Of a DNA stretch of 64,000 bases, positions 55,325 to 64,000 are shown piece after piece. Position 1 is the first letter of the stretch. Every line of letters begins with the position of its first letter. This DNA comes from Bacillota bacterium (GTDB lineage Bacteria; Bacillota; Clostridia; Oscillospirales; Oscillospiraceae): NCBI GenBank assembly GCA_029100605.1, contig JAQXPK010000120.1:1-64000 (forward strand), in the 5' to 3' direction. Under the pieces are notes generated by a model. It was not told where the DNA came from and ran no database searches. It saw nothing but the letters and a program-made list of their open reading frames with translations. A program made the translations under genes and the position numbers.

Positions 55325-56608
55325 ATGATGGATATGACCCCCTATTCCTGCATGAGCCGGGAAGAACTGGAAAGAGAATACAAGTCGGTGCTGGCGTCCT
55401 ACGAAGCCTGCAAGGCTCAGGGACTGAATCTGAATATGGCTCGTGGCAAGCCCGCGAAAAAGCAACTGGATCTGGTCAGCGGACTGCTTACCGTTTTGCA
55501 GAAGCCTGAGGATTGCATCGACGATGGCGTGGATGCCCGGAATTACGGCGAGCTGGCGGGACTGCCCTGCGCCCGGGCGTACTGGGCGGATATGCTGGGC
55601 TGTAAGCCGGAGGAAGTGTTCGTCGGCGGCGCGGCTTCCCTGAATATGATGTTTGACGTGGTTTCCCGTGCCTACACCCACGGCCTGCTTCACAGCCCCA
55701 GACCCTGGTGCCGGGAGGAAAAGGTGAAATTCCTGTGCCCCTCGCCAGGCTACGACCGCCACTTCCAGATTGGTGAATTCTTCGGCGCGGAGCTGATTCC
55801 CGTTCCCATGACCCCCACCGGCCCGGATATGGATCTGGTGGAGGAGCTGGTGAAGGATCCCCAGGTCAAGCTCATCTGGACGGTTCCCAAGTATTCCAAT
55901 CCCGACGGCATTATTTACTCTGAGGAAACCATCCGCCGCTTTGCAAACCTGAAGCCCGCGGCTCCCGACTTTGCCATCATCTGGGACAACGCCTACTGCG
56001 TCCACGAGTTTAAGGGAGACTATGTGCCCTTCCCGGACATTCTGTCCCTGTGCGCGGAAGCGGGAAATCCGGACATGGTTTACGAATTCGCGTCCACCTC
56101 CAAGATCACCTTCGCCGGGGGCGGTATCTCCTGCATGGCGGCAAGCGAGGCCAATATCCGCTACTTCACCGGCATTTTCGGCGTGCAGATGATCTCCTAC
56201 GACAAGGTCAACCAGCTGCGCCATGTCCGGTATCTGAAGGACAAGGCCCACACCCTGGAAATCATGAAGCTCCACGCCTCGGTCATGGCACCCAAGTTTG
56301 AATGCGTCGCCAAATGGCTGAACCGGGAGATCAAGCCTCTGGGAATCGCCCACTGGAACGATCCCAAGGGCGGCTATTTCGTCAGCCTGTTCGCCATGCC
56401 CGGAACCGCCAAACGGGTCTGGCAGCTGTGCAAGGAGGCTGGCGTGGTGATGACCGGCGCGGGCGCGACCTATCCCTACCGCAACGACCCCGACGATTCC
56501 AACCTGCGCATCGCCCCCAGCCTGCCTCCCGTGGAGGAGCTGGAAAAGGCAATGGAGGTGCTTTGCCTCAGCCTGCGGCTGGCGGCGCTGGAGAAGCTGC
56601 TGAGATAA
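55325..56608 (+). CDS. PLP-dependent aminotransferase (aspartate aminotransferase-like)
   Basis: NPDGIIYSEETI, IWDNAYCVHEF, STSKITFAGGGISCMAAS PLP-lysine region. Confidence 0.87.
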   Translation: MMDMTPYSCMSREELEREYKSVLASYEACKAQGLNLNMARGKPAKKQLDLVSGLLTVLQKPEDCIDDGVDARNYGELAGLPCARAYWADMLGCKPEEVFVGGAASLNMMFDVVSRAYTHGLLHSPRPWCREEKVKFLCPSPGYDRHFQIGEFFGAELIPVPMTPTGPDMDLVEELVKDPQVKLIWTVPKYSNPDGIIYSEETIRRFANLKPAAPDFAIIWDNAYCVHEFKGDYVPFPDILSLCAEAGNPDMVYEFASTSKITFAGGGISCMAASEANIRYFTGIFGVQMISYDKVNQLRHVRYLKDKAHTLEIMKLHASVMAPKFECVAKWLNREIKPLGIAHWNDPKGGYFVSLFAMPGTAKRVWQLCKEAGVVMTGAGATYPYRNDPDDSNLRIAPSLPPVEELEKAMEVLCLSLRLAALEKLLR

Positions 56609-56624
56609 TCAATCCAATCCTTTT

Positions 56625-56654
56625 CGCGCCTGCCGGCTTCGGCAGGCGCGTTTT
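56625..56654 (+). terminator. Intrinsic terminator
   Basis: CGCGCCTGCCG-GCTT-CGGCAGGCGCG-TTTT. Confidence 0.85.
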
Positions 56655-56735
56655 GTCGTCAGAAATTTACATTCTGTCCATCAATTCCGTCAGGATTATG
56701 GTACAATGAAAAAACATGAAAGGAGGCTGTAAACC

Positions 56736-58979
56736 ATGCGTACGATTCTCAACCTGAACCACAAATGGGCATTTGCCAAGGGGGTCACCGAAGCGCCTGC
56801 CGAGATTCCCAAGCTGTGGGACTTTGTGAACCTGCCTCACACCTGGAACGCCATTGACGGACAGGACGGCGGCGGCGACTATTTCCGGGGCACCTGCTGC
56901 TATGCCAAGACCTTTTCCAAGATGGATCTGCCTGCGGCGGAGCGATACTATCTGGAAATTCTGGGCGCCAATTCCTCTGCCGACGTGGTGCTCAACGGCA
57001 AGCACCTGGCTCATCACGACGGCGGCTATTCCACCTGGCGGGTGGATGTGACCGATGCGCTACAGGAGGACAACCTGCTTGCCATCCTGGTAGACAACGC
57101 TCCCAACGAGACCGTGTACCCCCAGATGGCGGACTTTACCTTCTACGGCGGCCTTTACCGGGATGTGAATCTCCTCTGCGTACCGCAGTCCCACTTTGAT
57201 CTGGATTATTTTGGCGGTCCCGGCATCCAGATTACCCCCGTTATGGAAGAGGAGGACGCCAAGGTGGCGGTTTCCGTGTTTGTTACAGACCAGAAGCCGG
57301 GGCAGACCCTGCGTTACCAGCTCTTCAACGCCGAGGGCAAAGCTGTGGGCACCTACGAGGGCGAAGGCAACAAGGTCAACTTCCGCATCAAAAACGCCCA
57401 CCTGTGGAACGGCCGGAAGGATCCTTACCTCTATAGCTGCAAGGTGGAGCTGCTGGAAAACGGGGAAGTGCTGGACGCGGTTTCCGCACGCTTTGGCTGC
57501 CGCAGCTTCTCCATTGATCCGGAGCGGGGCTTTATCCTCAACGGCGAAGAGTACCCCCTGCGGGGCGTGAGCCGCCATCAGGATCGCTGGGGCGTCGGCA
57601 ACGCCCTGCTGCCGGAGCATCACAGGGAGGACATGGATCTGATCTGCGAAATGGGCGCGAATACCATCCGACTGGCACATTATCAGCACGACCAGTATTT
57701 CTATGACCTGTGCGATGAGCGGGGTATCGTTGTCTGGGCGGAGATTCCTTACATTTCCCGCCATATGCCCACCGGACGGGAGAACACCATCCAGCAGATG
57801 ACGGAGCTGATTACCCAGAACTTTAACCACCCCTCCATCGTGGTCTGGGGCCTGAGCAACGAGATCACCATGCAGGGCGCGGAGGACCCCGATCTGCTGG
57901 AGAACCACCGTATCCTCAACGACCTGTGCCACAAGATGGATCCCACCCGCCTGACCACCATGGCCTGCGTTTCTCCCTGCCCCATGGACGCGAAGATTCT
58001 TCAGATTCCCGACGTGGTGTCCTACAACCATTATTTCGGCTGGTACGGCGGCGACACTTCCATGAACGGCCCCTGGTTCGACAAATTCCACGAAAAGCAC
58101 CCGGATCTGCCTGTGGGCTGCTCCGAGTATGGCTGTGAGGCCCTGAACTGGCACACCTCCGATCCCCAGCAGGGCGACTACACCGAGGAATACCAGGCTC
58201 ACTACCACGAGGAGCTGATCAAGCAGCTGTTCCCCCGGAAGTATATCTGGGCGACCCATGTGTGGAATATGTTCGATTTCGGCTGCGACGCCCGGAACGA
58301 GGGCGGCGAAAACGGGCAGAACCACAAGGGCCTCGTGACCATCGACCGCAAGTACAAGAAGGACGCTTTCTACGCCTACAAGGCCTGGCTCAGCGACGAA
58401 CCCTTTGTCCATCTGTGCGGCAAGCGGTACGTTGACCGGGTGGAGGATGTGACCAAGGTTACCGTCTATTCCAATCAGCCCACCGTGGAGCTGTTTGCCA
58501 ACGGCACGTCTCTGGGCGTGCAGGAAGCGCCGGATCATTTCTTCTACTTTGAGGTTCCCAATGCGGGGCAGACCCATCTGGTTGCCGTGGCAGGGGACTG
58601 CCGGGACGAGAGCGTAATTCGGAAGGTGGAAACCTTCAACGAGAGCTACCGCCTGAGAGAAAAGGGCGCGGTGCTCAACTGGTTCGACATCACAGAGGTG
58701 GAGGGGCATTTGTCCCTGAATTCCAAGTTCGGCGACATCATGGGAACGCTTCAGGGCAAGATGCTTCTCATGTCCCTGATGACCAAGAAGATGCCCAAGG
58801 GCGGCAAGAAGGGCGGCGGCTTTGACATGAGCAGCCTGGGGGGCATGATGGATATGCTCAGCGGCTTTACCCTGCTGCGCCTCACCGGCATGATGGGCAC
58901 CATGAATGTGACCTTTACCAAGGAAGAGCTGCTGGACATCAATGCCAAGCTCAACAAGATCAAAGCGCCGAAGAAATGA
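56736..58979 (+). CDS. Glycoside hydrolase family 2 (beta-galactosidase/beta-glucuronidase-type)
   Basis: SRHQDRWGVGNALLPEHHREDMDLICEMGANTIRLAHYQHDQYFYDLCDERGIVVWAEIP; VVWGLSNEI; NHKGLVTIDRKYKKDAFYAYKA; unusual Gly/Met-rich C-terminus. Confidence 0.9.
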   Translation: MRTILNLNHKWAFAKGVTEAPAEIPKLWDFVNLPHTWNAIDGQDGGGDYFRGTCCYAKTFSKMDLPAAERYYLEILGANSSADVVLNGKHLAHHDGGYSTWRVDVTDALQEDNLLAILVDNAPNETVYPQMADFTFYGGLYRDVNLLCVPQSHFDLDYFGGPGIQITPVMEEEDAKVAVSVFVTDQKPGQTLRYQLFNAEGKAVGTYEGEGNKVNFRIKNAHLWNGRKDPYLYSCKVELLENGEVLDAVSARFGCRSFSIDPERGFILNGEEYPLRGVSRHQDRWGVGNALLPEHHREDMDLICEMGANTIRLAHYQHDQYFYDLCDERGIVVWAEIPYISRHMPTGRENTIQQMTELITQNFNHPSIVVWGLSNEITMQGAEDPDLLENHRILNDLCHKMDPTRLTTMACVSPCPMDAKILQIPDVVSYNHYFGWYGGDTSMNGPWFDKFHEKHPDLPVGCSEYGCEALNWHTSDPQQGDYTEEYQAHYHEELIKQLFPRKYIWATHVWNMFDFGCDARNEGGENGQNHKGLVTIDRKYKKDAFYAYKAWLSDEPFVHLCGKRYVDRVEDVTKVTVYSNQPTVELFANGTSLGVQEAPDHFFYFEVPNAGQTHLVAVAGDCRDESVIRKVETFNESYRLREKGAVLNWFDITEVEGHLSLNSKFGDIMGTLQGKMLLMSLMTKKMPKGGKKGGGFDMSSLGGMMDMLSGFTLLRLTGMMGTMNVTFTKEELLDINAKLNKIKAPKK

Positions 58980-58985
58980 ATAGCG

Positions 58986-59015
58986 GCGGGACGGCACGGC
59001 TGCCGTCCCGCTTTT
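58986..59015 (+). terminator. Intrinsic terminator of the GH2 gene
   Basis: GCGGGACGGCA-CGGC-TGCCGTCCCGC-TTTT. Confidence 0.85.
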
Positions 59016-59227
59016 CTCTGTCACAGATGCGGAAATCTGGGCATCCCCATGACAATGGCAAAGGGGATAATGGCGAAAATAATACCGAGTAATTTGTACA
59101 ATCCGCTAAAATATGCGGTTATCGTCGATTGTGAATTGATTTTTGTACTATTTTCGAGTAGAATTACGGTGTTAAGCGCTGGCCCCGCGGCGAGCGCAAT
59201 GGAAGTATTCAAGGGAGGATATTACCA

Positions 59228-59869
59228 ATGAATGAATTGCAGAAAACCATCGGCGAGATTGGCTGCGTGCCGGTTATCAAGCTGACGAACCCCCAGCGGG
59301 ACGCGGCACCCCTGTCCGATGCCCTGTGCGCCGGCGGCGTTCCCGTAGCTGAGATCACCTTCCGGGCAGCCGGAGCCGACGAAGCCATGCGCATCATGCT
59401 GGAGCGCCATCCCGATATGCTGGTGGGCGCGGGCACCGTTTTGACCACTGAGCAGGTGGACAAGACCATCGCCGCCGGCGGCAAGTTTGTCGTCACCCCC
59501 GGCCTGGATCCCGAAATCGTGAAATACTGCCAGGAGAAGGGCATTACCTGCTTCCCCGGCTGCACCACTCCCACCGATTACCACACTGCGTATAAGCTGG
59601 GGCTGGAAGTGCTGAAATTCTTCCCTGCCGAGCAGTCCGGCGGCCTGGCAAAGATCAAGGCCATGTCCGCACCCTTCCCCATGTTCAAAGTCATGCCTAC
59701 CGGCGGCGTGAATCTCAAGAATTTGGCGGAGTATGCCGCCTGCCCCGTCATCGTGGCCTGCGGCGGCAGCTATATGTGCCCTGATAAGCTCATCCAGGCC
59801 GGCGCCTGGGACGAAATCACCGACCTGTGCAGAAAATCTGTGGAAATTGTCAAGGAGGCAAGAAAATAA
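59228..59869 (+). CDS. eda: 2-dehydro-3-deoxyphosphogluconate aldolase
   Basis: VGAGTVLTTEQVDKTIAAGGKFVVTPGLDPEIV; FPAEQSGG; PTGGVN. Confidence 0.94.
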   Translation: MNELQKTIGEIGCVPVIKLTNPQRDAAPLSDALCAGGVPVAEITFRAAGADEAMRIMLERHPDMLVGAGTVLTTEQVDKTIAAGGKFVVTPGLDPEIVKYCQEKGITCFPGCTTPTDYHTAYKLGLEVLKFFPAEQSGGLAKIKAMSAPFPMFKVMPTGGVNLKNLAEYAACPVIVACGGSYMCPDKLIQAGAWDEITDLCRKSVEIVKEARK

Positions 59870-60897
59870 TGGCAAGAATCATCACCTTCGGCGAGCTGAT
59901 GCTCCGCCTGCAGCCCTACAACTACGAGCGTTTCGTTCAGTGCGACCATGTGGAATTTACCTTCGGCGGCGGCGAGGCCAATGTGGCTGTGTCTCTGGCG
60001 AATTACGGCATGGACGCCGCTTTCGTCACCAAGCTGCCGGCTCATGCCATCGGCCAGGCTGCTGTCAATAGCCTCCGCCGCTACGGCGTGGATACCTCCG
60101 AGATCGTCCGGGGCGGCGACCGTGTGGGCATCTACTTCAACGAGAAGGGCGCTTCCCAGCGCGGCTCGGTGTGCATCTACGACCGGGCTCACTCCGCCAT
60201 TCAGGAAGCCCAGCCCTCCGACTTCGACTGGGACAAGATTTTCGAGGGCGCGGACTGGTTCCACTTCACCGGTATCACCCCGGCTCTTGGCCCCAACGTG
60301 GTGGAAATCTGCCGTCAGGCCTGCAAGGCCGCCAAGGCTCACGGCTGCAAGATCTCCTGCGACCTGAACTACCGCGGCAAGCTGTGGACCCGTGCCCAGG
60401 CTCGGGAGGCCATGACCGACCTGTGCCAGTATGTGGACGTGTGCATCTCCAACGAGGAGGATGCCAAGGACGTGTTCGGCATTGAAGCCGAAGCCACCGA
60501 CATCTACGGCGGCAGCCTGAACCATGAGGGCTACAAGTCCGTCGCCAAGCAGCTGGCGGACAAGTTTGGCTTTGAGATGGTGGCCATCACCCTGCGGGAA
60601 TCCCACTCTGCTTTCGATAACGGCTGGAGCGCCATGCTGTACAACGTCGCAAAGGATGAGTACCGCTTCTCCAAAAAGTACGACCTGCATATCATCGACC
60701 GTGTGGGCGGCGGTGACAGCTTCGGCGGCGGCCTGATCTACGCTTTGCTCTCCGGCAAGGACACTCAGGCGGCGGTGGAGTTCGCGGTGGCTGCCTCTGC
60801 CCTGAAGCACTCCATCGAGGGCGACTACAACATGGTCACCGTTGCTGAGGTGGAAAAGCTGGCAGGCGGCGACGGCTCCGGACGGATTCAGAGATAA
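59869..60897 (+). CDS. kdgK: 2-keto-3-deoxygluconate kinase-like PfkB-family sugar kinase
   Basis: MARIITFGELMLRLQP; DRVGGGDSFGGGLIYALL; overlaps eda stop (TAATG). Confidence 0.9.
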   Translation: MARIITFGELMLRLQPYNYERFVQCDHVEFTFGGGEANVAVSLANYGMDAAFVTKLPAHAIGQAAVNSLRRYGVDTSEIVRGGDRVGIYFNEKGASQRGSVCIYDRAHSAIQEAQPSDFDWDKIFEGADWFHFTGITPALGPNVVEICRQACKAAKAHGCKISCDLNYRGKLWTRAQAREAMTDLCQYVDVCISNEEDAKDVFGIEAEATDIYGGSLNHEGYKSVAKQLADKFGFEMVAITLRESHSAFDNGWSAMLYNVAKDEYRFSKKYDLHIIDRVGGGDSFGGGLIYALLSGKDTQAAVEFAVAASALKHSIEGDYNMVTVAEVEKLAGGDGSGRIQR

Positions 60898-60910
60898 CCC
60901 AACATTATAG

Positions 60911-60942
60911 AAGCCTCTGCCCGGGCAATCGGGCAGAGGCTT
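60911..60942 (+). terminator. Perfect intercistronic hairpin between kdgK and uxaC
   Basis: AAGCCTCTGCCCG-GGCAAT-CGGGCAGAGGCTT, without a strong U-tract. Confidence 0.55.
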
Positions 60943-60967
60943 ACTTTCAATACAAAGGAGTTCCCAT

Positions 60968-62401
60968 ATGAAGGAATTTATGGACAAGGATTTTCTCCTG
61001 GAAACCCCCACGGCAAGGCATCTATACCATGACTATGCCAGTAAAATGCCCCTGGCAGACTACCACTGCCACTTAAATCCCCAGGAGATTTACGAGGATC
61101 GTCGGTTCAACAATCTGGCGGAGGTCTGGCTGGGGGGCGAGAACCCCGACGGCAGCTTCGCCGGCGACCACTACAAATGGCGCGTTATGCGCTCCAACGG
61201 CGTAGAAGAGAAATTCGTCACCGGCATGGTGGATCCCTATGAGAAGTTTCTGAAGTTCGTGGAAGCCCTGGAAATGGCTATCGGCAATCCCATGTATCAC
61301 TGGTGCCATCTGGAGCTGCGGCAGTTCTTCGGCGTCACCGAGCCGCTGACCACGGAAAGCGCCAAGCGCATCTGGGATCACTGCAACGATATGCTCCAGC
61401 ACGATCCGGAGATGTCCGCCCGGGGCTTGATTCGCAAGGCCAACGTGGCCTTCATCGGCACCACCGATGACCCCGTGGATGATTTGAAATGGCACGAAAA
61501 AATCGCCGCTGACCCCACCATCGATGTGGTTGTCGGCCCCTCCTTCCGCCCAGACAAGGCCGTGAACATCCACAAGGCGGGCTGGAAGCAATACATGGCG
61601 GCTTTGGCAAAATCCGTGGGCAAAGAGAGCTTGCCCACCATGCAGGACGTGCTGGACGCTCTGGTGGAGCGGCTGGAGTACTTCAAAGCCCATGGCTGCC
61701 GAGCTTCCGACCACGGCCTGGACTATGTGCCCTTCCAGAACTACACTGTGGAGCAGGCGGACGCCGTCTATCAGAAGGCGCTGCGGGGTGAAGCGCTGAC
61801 CACCGAGGAAATCGAAGGCTATCAGACCGTGATCCTCCTGTGCCTGGGCAGAGCCTATCACCGGCTGGACATCGCCATGCAGCTGCATTACTCCTGCCTG
61901 CGGAACAACAACCAGCGGATCTTCAAGCTCCAGGGCCCGGACACCGGCGTGGACGCCATCGCCCAGAACACCTGCGGCGGAAACATCTCCCAGCTGCTGT
62001 CCGCTCTGGACGAAACGAACGAGTGCCCCAAGACCATCCTCTACTCTCTGAATCCCGCTGACAATGCCCAGCTGGGCACCCTGATCGGCTGCTTCCAGGG
62101 TCCGGAGGTGCCCGGCAAGATTCAGCACGGAAGCGCCTGGTGGTTCAACGACAACAAGATGGGTATGGAGGAGCAGATGAAGACCCTGGCAAGTCTGGGT
62201 CTGTTTGGCAATTTCATCGGGATGCTCACCGATTCCCGCTCCTTCCTGAGCTACGCCCGCCACGACTATTTCCGCCGAATTCTGTGCAATCTCATCGGCG
62301 GCTGGGTGGAAAACGGGGAATATCCCAATATCGAATCCAGCCTGAAGAAAATCATCGAGGGCATCAGCTTCAACAACGCGAAGCGATATTTTAACCTGTA
62401 A
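60968..62401 (+). CDS. uxaC: Glucuronate (uronate) isomerase
   Basis: MPLADYHCHLNPQEI; LTDSRSFLSYARHDYFRRILCNLIGGWVENGEYP. Confidence 0.96.
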   Translation: MKEFMDKDFLLETPTARHLYHDYASKMPLADYHCHLNPQEIYEDRRFNNLAEVWLGGENPDGSFAGDHYKWRVMRSNGVEEKFVTGMVDPYEKFLKFVEALEMAIGNPMYHWCHLELRQFFGVTEPLTTESAKRIWDHCNDMLQHDPEMSARGLIRKANVAFIGTTDDPVDDLKWHEKIAADPTIDVVVGPSFRPDKAVNIHKAGWKQYMAALAKSVGKESLPTMQDVLDALVERLEYFKAHGCRASDHGLDYVPFQNYTVEQADAVYQKALRGEALTTEEIEGYQTVILLCLGRAYHRLDIAMQLHYSCLRNNNQRIFKLQGPDTGVDAIAQNTCGGNISQLLSALDETNECPKTILYSLNPADNAQLGTLIGCFQGPEVPGKIQHGSAWWFNDNKMGMEEQMKTLASLGLFGNFIGMLTDSRSFLSYARHDYFRRILCNLIGGWVENGEYPNIESSLKKIIEGISFNNAKRYFNL

Positions 62402-62435
62402 GACGTCCTGAGAGCAGGGCGGCTGCGCCGATTTG

Positions 62436-63047
62436 TCAATCCAGATCTCCGGGAATCTGGGCAGTGAGGGCGGAAATCTCGTAGGCGGTGCGCTCCTCCG
62501 CGCCGGACTCGGTTACCTTGGTGTAGATCCGGCTTTGCAGGCGGCCTGTGATGCCGATTTTGTCCCGGGTATGGCACCGGGAGGCTTCCTGGGCGGTTCG
62601 TCCCCAGAGAATGCAGGGCAGATAGTCCGCCCGCTGAAAGGCTCTCGGCACCGCCAGCATCACGTCGCAGATCTCCCGCCCCAGGGGGGTGCGGCGGAAT
62701 ATCGGCTCCCGGCACAGATACCCTTCCACCGAAACCTCGTTGACTGGCTCTCCCTCCTGGCATTGAAGGGTGGAGGCAAAGACGAAAATCATCAGATGAC
62801 GCCGCCCATCGCTACGTACGTTGTGGGAGCGAATCTGCCCGGTGATGGCGACAGCGCCGGTATCCCCCAGCTCAGCGCTTTCCAGCAGGGCTTTTTCCGC
62901 AATGACGGGGAGAATGTCCACCGCGCCGGAAAGCCGGGGAACCTCCAGAAAAAACTTATAAAACTGTCGGCTGTGATTTTCATGGGAAAACGTGGGCGGG
63001 GCGGACAGATTCCCCCGTAGGGTGATTTGATTTGCGCTGTGTTCCAT
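62436..63047 (-). CDS. Single-stranded DNA-binding-like protein with two OB-fold-like repeats
   Basis: ITLRGNLSAPPTFSHENHSRQFYKFFLEVPR and VSVEGYLCREPIFRRTPLGREICDVMLAVPR. Confidence 0.75.
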   Translation of the reverse strand: MEHSANQITLRGNLSAPPTFSHENHSRQFYKFFLEVPRLSGAVDILPVIAEKALLESAELGDTGAVAITGQIRSHNVRSDGRRHLMIFVFASTLQCQEGEPVNEVSVEGYLCREPIFRRTPLGREICDVMLAVPRAFQRADYLPCILWGRTAQEASRCHTRDKIGITGRLQSRIYTKVTESGAEERTAYEISALTAQIPGDLD

Positions 63048-63155
63048 AGTACCACCTCAAGTTTCAGATGTATGGAACATCCTATGCCGCCCATCTAAAA
63101 AGAGAACTGCCGGACAAAACAAGCCGCGCTCCCGGAATACGGGGGCGCGGCAAAT

Positions 63156-63743
63156 TTATACCAGCTTCCACACCAGATCCGCCAGAAACGGCTGGAGGAA
63201 AAACATGACGCCGAAGACAACGCCGCAGACGAGAAATGCGTCGCTTGTCCGCTGCGAGGGTACGACCTCCGGAAGGAGCTTCAGCGTGATCCTCGCCAAA
63301 AGATAGCCGAGAACCGTTCCGACGGTGTTGGTGATCAGGTCGTTGACATCGGTGGCTCGGAAGGTGAAGATCTGCAAAAACTCGATCAGCCCGGAGAAAC
63401 AAAAGCCGAACAGCAATGTATAGCCAAAATTGCTGAACGTTTTCCAGAAAAAGGGAAGGAAGAATCCCAGCGGGACAAACAAGAGTACGTTCAGAAGGCT
63501 GGTTTTGTAATCCGAGAACATATACTGAAAGGGAACCCAGTTGAAGTTGAAATCCAGCCGGATGTAGGTGATACAGGGAAGCCCCACCACCGCGTCCACG
63601 GCGGCGAGGTAGATGGCGAACAGCAGATACCCGACGGTGCGGTTTACGCTGTGAAAATACGTCTTGTTCAGTACCAGAAACACCGGTATCAGAATCACCG
63701 ACGCAACGCCGGCTTCCAGACACATTCCAAATACTCTGTGCAT
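63156..63743 (-). CDS. VanZ-family membrane protein
   Basis: NVLLFVPLGFFLPFFW, GFCFSGLIEFLQIFTFRATDVNDLITNTVGTVLGY. Confidence 0.9.
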   Translation of the reverse strand: MHRVFGMCLEAGVASVILIPVFLVLNKTYFHSVNRTVGYLLFAIYLAAVDAVVGLPCITYIRLDFNFNWVPFQYMFSDYKTSLLNVLLFVPLGFFLPFFWKTFSNFGYTLLFGFCFSGLIEFLQIFTFRATDVNDLITNTVGTVLGYLLARITLKLLPEVVPSQRTSDAFLVCGVVFGVMFFLQPFLADLVWKLV

Positions 63744-63757
63744 GATGAACCCCCGGC

Positions 63758-64000
63758 TCAGAAAATTGGCTTGGTCAGCAGCACTGCCAGCACGCAGCAG
63801 CAGGCGTTGAGGGCAAAGCGGGAATCCATGTAGATATTCGCTTCCTGAGCCTCGTATTCCCGGTGGTAGCTGTAGATCGCCTCCATCACGCTCCCGGCGA
63901 TCCTGGGATTAACCTGGGGATCCTGCTTCATGTACTCGAGAAAATGCTCCTGCAGGGCTGCCTCGTATTCCCGGTGATCGCTGAGGGCAGTGGGGAAGGT
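63758..64000 (-). CDS. C-terminal part of an unknown protein, truncated by window end
   Basis: Minus-strand open frame ...LSDHREYEAALQEHFLEYMKQDPQVNPRIAGSVMEAIYSYHREYEAQEANIYMDSRFALNACCCVLAVLLTKPIF*. Confidence 0.55.
   Translation of the reverse strand, partial: TFPTALSDHREYEAALQEHFLEYMKQDPQVNPRIAGSVMEAIYSYHREYEAQEANIYMDSRFALNACCCVLAVLLTKPIF

Noticed and set aside
57060-59024. 654-aa minus-strand ORF antisense to the GH2 gene
   Set aside because: Shadow ORF; the + strand protein has unambiguous GH2 motifs.
1-64000. CRISPR arrays, tRNA genes, rRNA genes, prophage or transposase genes
   Set aside because: None recognised on reading; short heptamer and palindromic repeats do not show CRISPR repeat-spacer spacing.

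Overview
This 64-kb window is a gene-dense, high-GC segment of a Firmicutes chromosome, probably from the class Clostridia (Oscillospirales-like). That placement is inferred from gene content: sporulation-type genes, a large Gram-positive SRP RNA upstream of dnaX, and gut-type uronate catabolism. Most of it is housekeeping: gltX, trpS, pgsA, asnB, pyk, scpAB, dacF-like, acpP, SRP RNA-dnaX-ybaB-recR, znuABC, CotH/VTC/DUF4956, ylxM-ffh-rpsP-khpA-rimM-trmD, pstSCAB-phoU, glgB, and a GH2/eda/kdgK/uxaC uronate block. No CRISPR arrays, prophage, transposase genes or tRNAs were recognised. The most interesting observations are: (1) a micro-operon (about 7333-6797, minus strand) of three tiny ORFs of 25-27 aa, absent from the supplied ORF track. 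Each has a good Shine-Dalgarno, two are paralogous (C-terminal EEYGxMLxRFDRA), the unit ends in an intrinsic terminator, and it is transcribed divergently from an AraC-type regulator through adjacent promoters. (2) A family of short palindromic elements flanked by TA, one of which (163 bp) appears inserted in frame inside the lipoprotein signal peptide of ZnuA. (3) A rod-like structured RNA locus with its own terminator (about 9631-9817) that could be a 6S RNA. (4) A QueD-like protein lacking the catalytic Cys and carrying a C-terminal zinc ribbon, encoded next to a Fur-family regulator. All calls come from reading sequence and recalling family motifs; no database search was run.
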